Assembly (NCBI GenBank): GCA_012033095.1
Contig: JAAUPO010000158.1
Span: forward strand, 1 to 6,130
Direction: 5' to 3'
DNA length: 6,130 nt
DNA from: Synechococcaceae cyanobacterium RL_1_2
GTDB taxonomy: Bacteria > Cyanobacteriota > Cyanobacteriia > Cyanobacteriales > JAAUPO01
Part shown: piece after piece, positions 5,979 to 6,130 of the stretch
How the letters are laid out: the number at the start of each line of letters is the position of its first letter
Numbering within the stretch: the stretch's first letter is position 1
Notes under the pieces: generated by a model
What the model was told of the DNA's origin: nothing
Databases searched by the model: none
The model's input: the letters and a program-made list of their open reading frames with translations, nothing else
Translations under genes and position numbers: made by a program

Positions 5979-5982
5979 CGGA
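5979..5982 (-). other. serA: serA frameshift site 2 (one C missing)
   Basis: On the minus strand CTT TCC GCC ACG reads LSAT and reaches a TGA nine codons after the serine codon. With one more C (CTT TCC CGC CAC GTC) it reads [15 protein letters not shown], the conserved SerA sequence, and joins the middle frame. Confidence 0.85.
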
Positions 5983-5998
5983 AAGGGCCATCATCATG

Positions 5999-6006
5999 GC
6001 GATCGC
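5999..6006. repeat. HIP1 octamer in serA
   Basis: This is the second perfect GCGATCGC of the window. It lies within the coding sequence for [10 protein letters not shown], 18 bases from frameshift site 2. Confidence 0.85.
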
Positions 6007-6130
6007 GTGTTCCGCCGCTGCGATCGTATTTCCTTCAGGGGAATTAACCACAACAATACCCTTGCGGGTAGCAGCAGGGACATCAACGTTATCGACCCCA
6101 ACTCCAGCTCTTCCAATAATTTTTAAATTA

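Larger units (their letters stand above)
4737..6130 (-). pseudogene. serA: D-3-phosphoglycerate dehydrogenase, 5' end outside window, two frameshifts
   Basis: SerA oxidises 3-phosphoglycerate to 3-phosphohydroxypyruvate with NAD+, the first step of serine synthesis. About 464 codons are visible; roughly the first 60 residues lie beyond the right edge. In order: [20 protein letters not shown] and [13 protein letters not shown] (frame 1, to about 5982), the NAD-binding GLGKIG and the catalytic Arg motif NCARGG, then ALDVFDSEP with catalytic Glu (frame 2, to the TAG at 5534-5536), then LGESPLTALGSN, TPHLGAST with catalytic His, an allosteric substrate-binding domain, and a C-terminal ACT domain (NHMLFTLHRDMPGIIGNIG) ending at TAG 4737-4739 (frame 3). 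The three pieces join perfectly if one C is restored at each of two short C runs. No residues are missing, so this was an intact long-form SerA until very recently, or is still intact and mis-sequenced. The TTG at 5495 and ATG at 5953 that open the individual frames are not real starts. Confidence 0.92.

Noticed and set aside
1..6130. CRISPR array, tRNA, rRNA or transposase gene
   Set aside because: No regularly spaced repeats, no tRNA or rRNA signatures and no transposase-like frame are visible on either strand.

Overview
The window looks like part of a cyanobacterial chromosome. The palindrome core CGATCG occurs about twelve times in 6.1 kb, and two copies are full HIP1 octamers (GCGATCGC), a hallmark of many cyanobacteria. 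The gene content also fits: a prmA/serA neighbourhood (I recall the two as neighbours in Synechocystis-type genomes), a cytosolic-type GH13 amylase, and a stand-alone ManC-type cupin. Base composition is moderately AT-rich. I cannot name the species.

Layout: (1) 1-178 is a non-coding leader. (2) 179-1618 (+) is an intact 479-residue GH13 alpha-glucanase without signal peptide. (3) 1619-2364 is mostly non-coding, with a perfect palindrome, a 112-bp miniature inverted-repeat element and one doubtful 67-codon ORF. (4) 2365-2760 (+) is a cupin matching the C-terminal phosphomannose isomerase domain of ManC/AlgA proteins. (5) 2761-3572 is an 812-bp gene-free island packed with small repeats: an inverted second copy of the 112-bp element, a decayed third copy, an unrelated 132-bp inverted-repeat element with a clean target duplication, an 84-bp imperfect hairpin, and a terminator-like hairpin. 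(6) 3573-4496 (-) is prmA. (7) 4568-4675 (+) is a probable 35-codon small-protein gene, divergent from prmA, followed by a hairpin that also terminates serA. (8) 4737-6130 (-) is serA, running off the right edge and broken by two single-base frameshifts.

How the genes relate: the amylase belongs to glycogen/maltodextrin breakdown and the cupin to mannose-phosphate/GDP-sugar supply. SerA makes the first committed step of serine synthesis and PrmA methylates ribosomal protein L11. serA and prmA share a strand, but a strong terminator and a divergent small gene lie between them, so they are probably separate transcription units.

The main points of interest are the small ORF between serA and prmA, the cluster of non-autonomous elements around the cupin gene (three relatives of one family within 1.36 kb plus one unrelated element), and the two serA lesions. 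Both lesions look like one-base undercalls in C runs and are more likely sequence error than true gene death. I see no complete new multi-gene system here.
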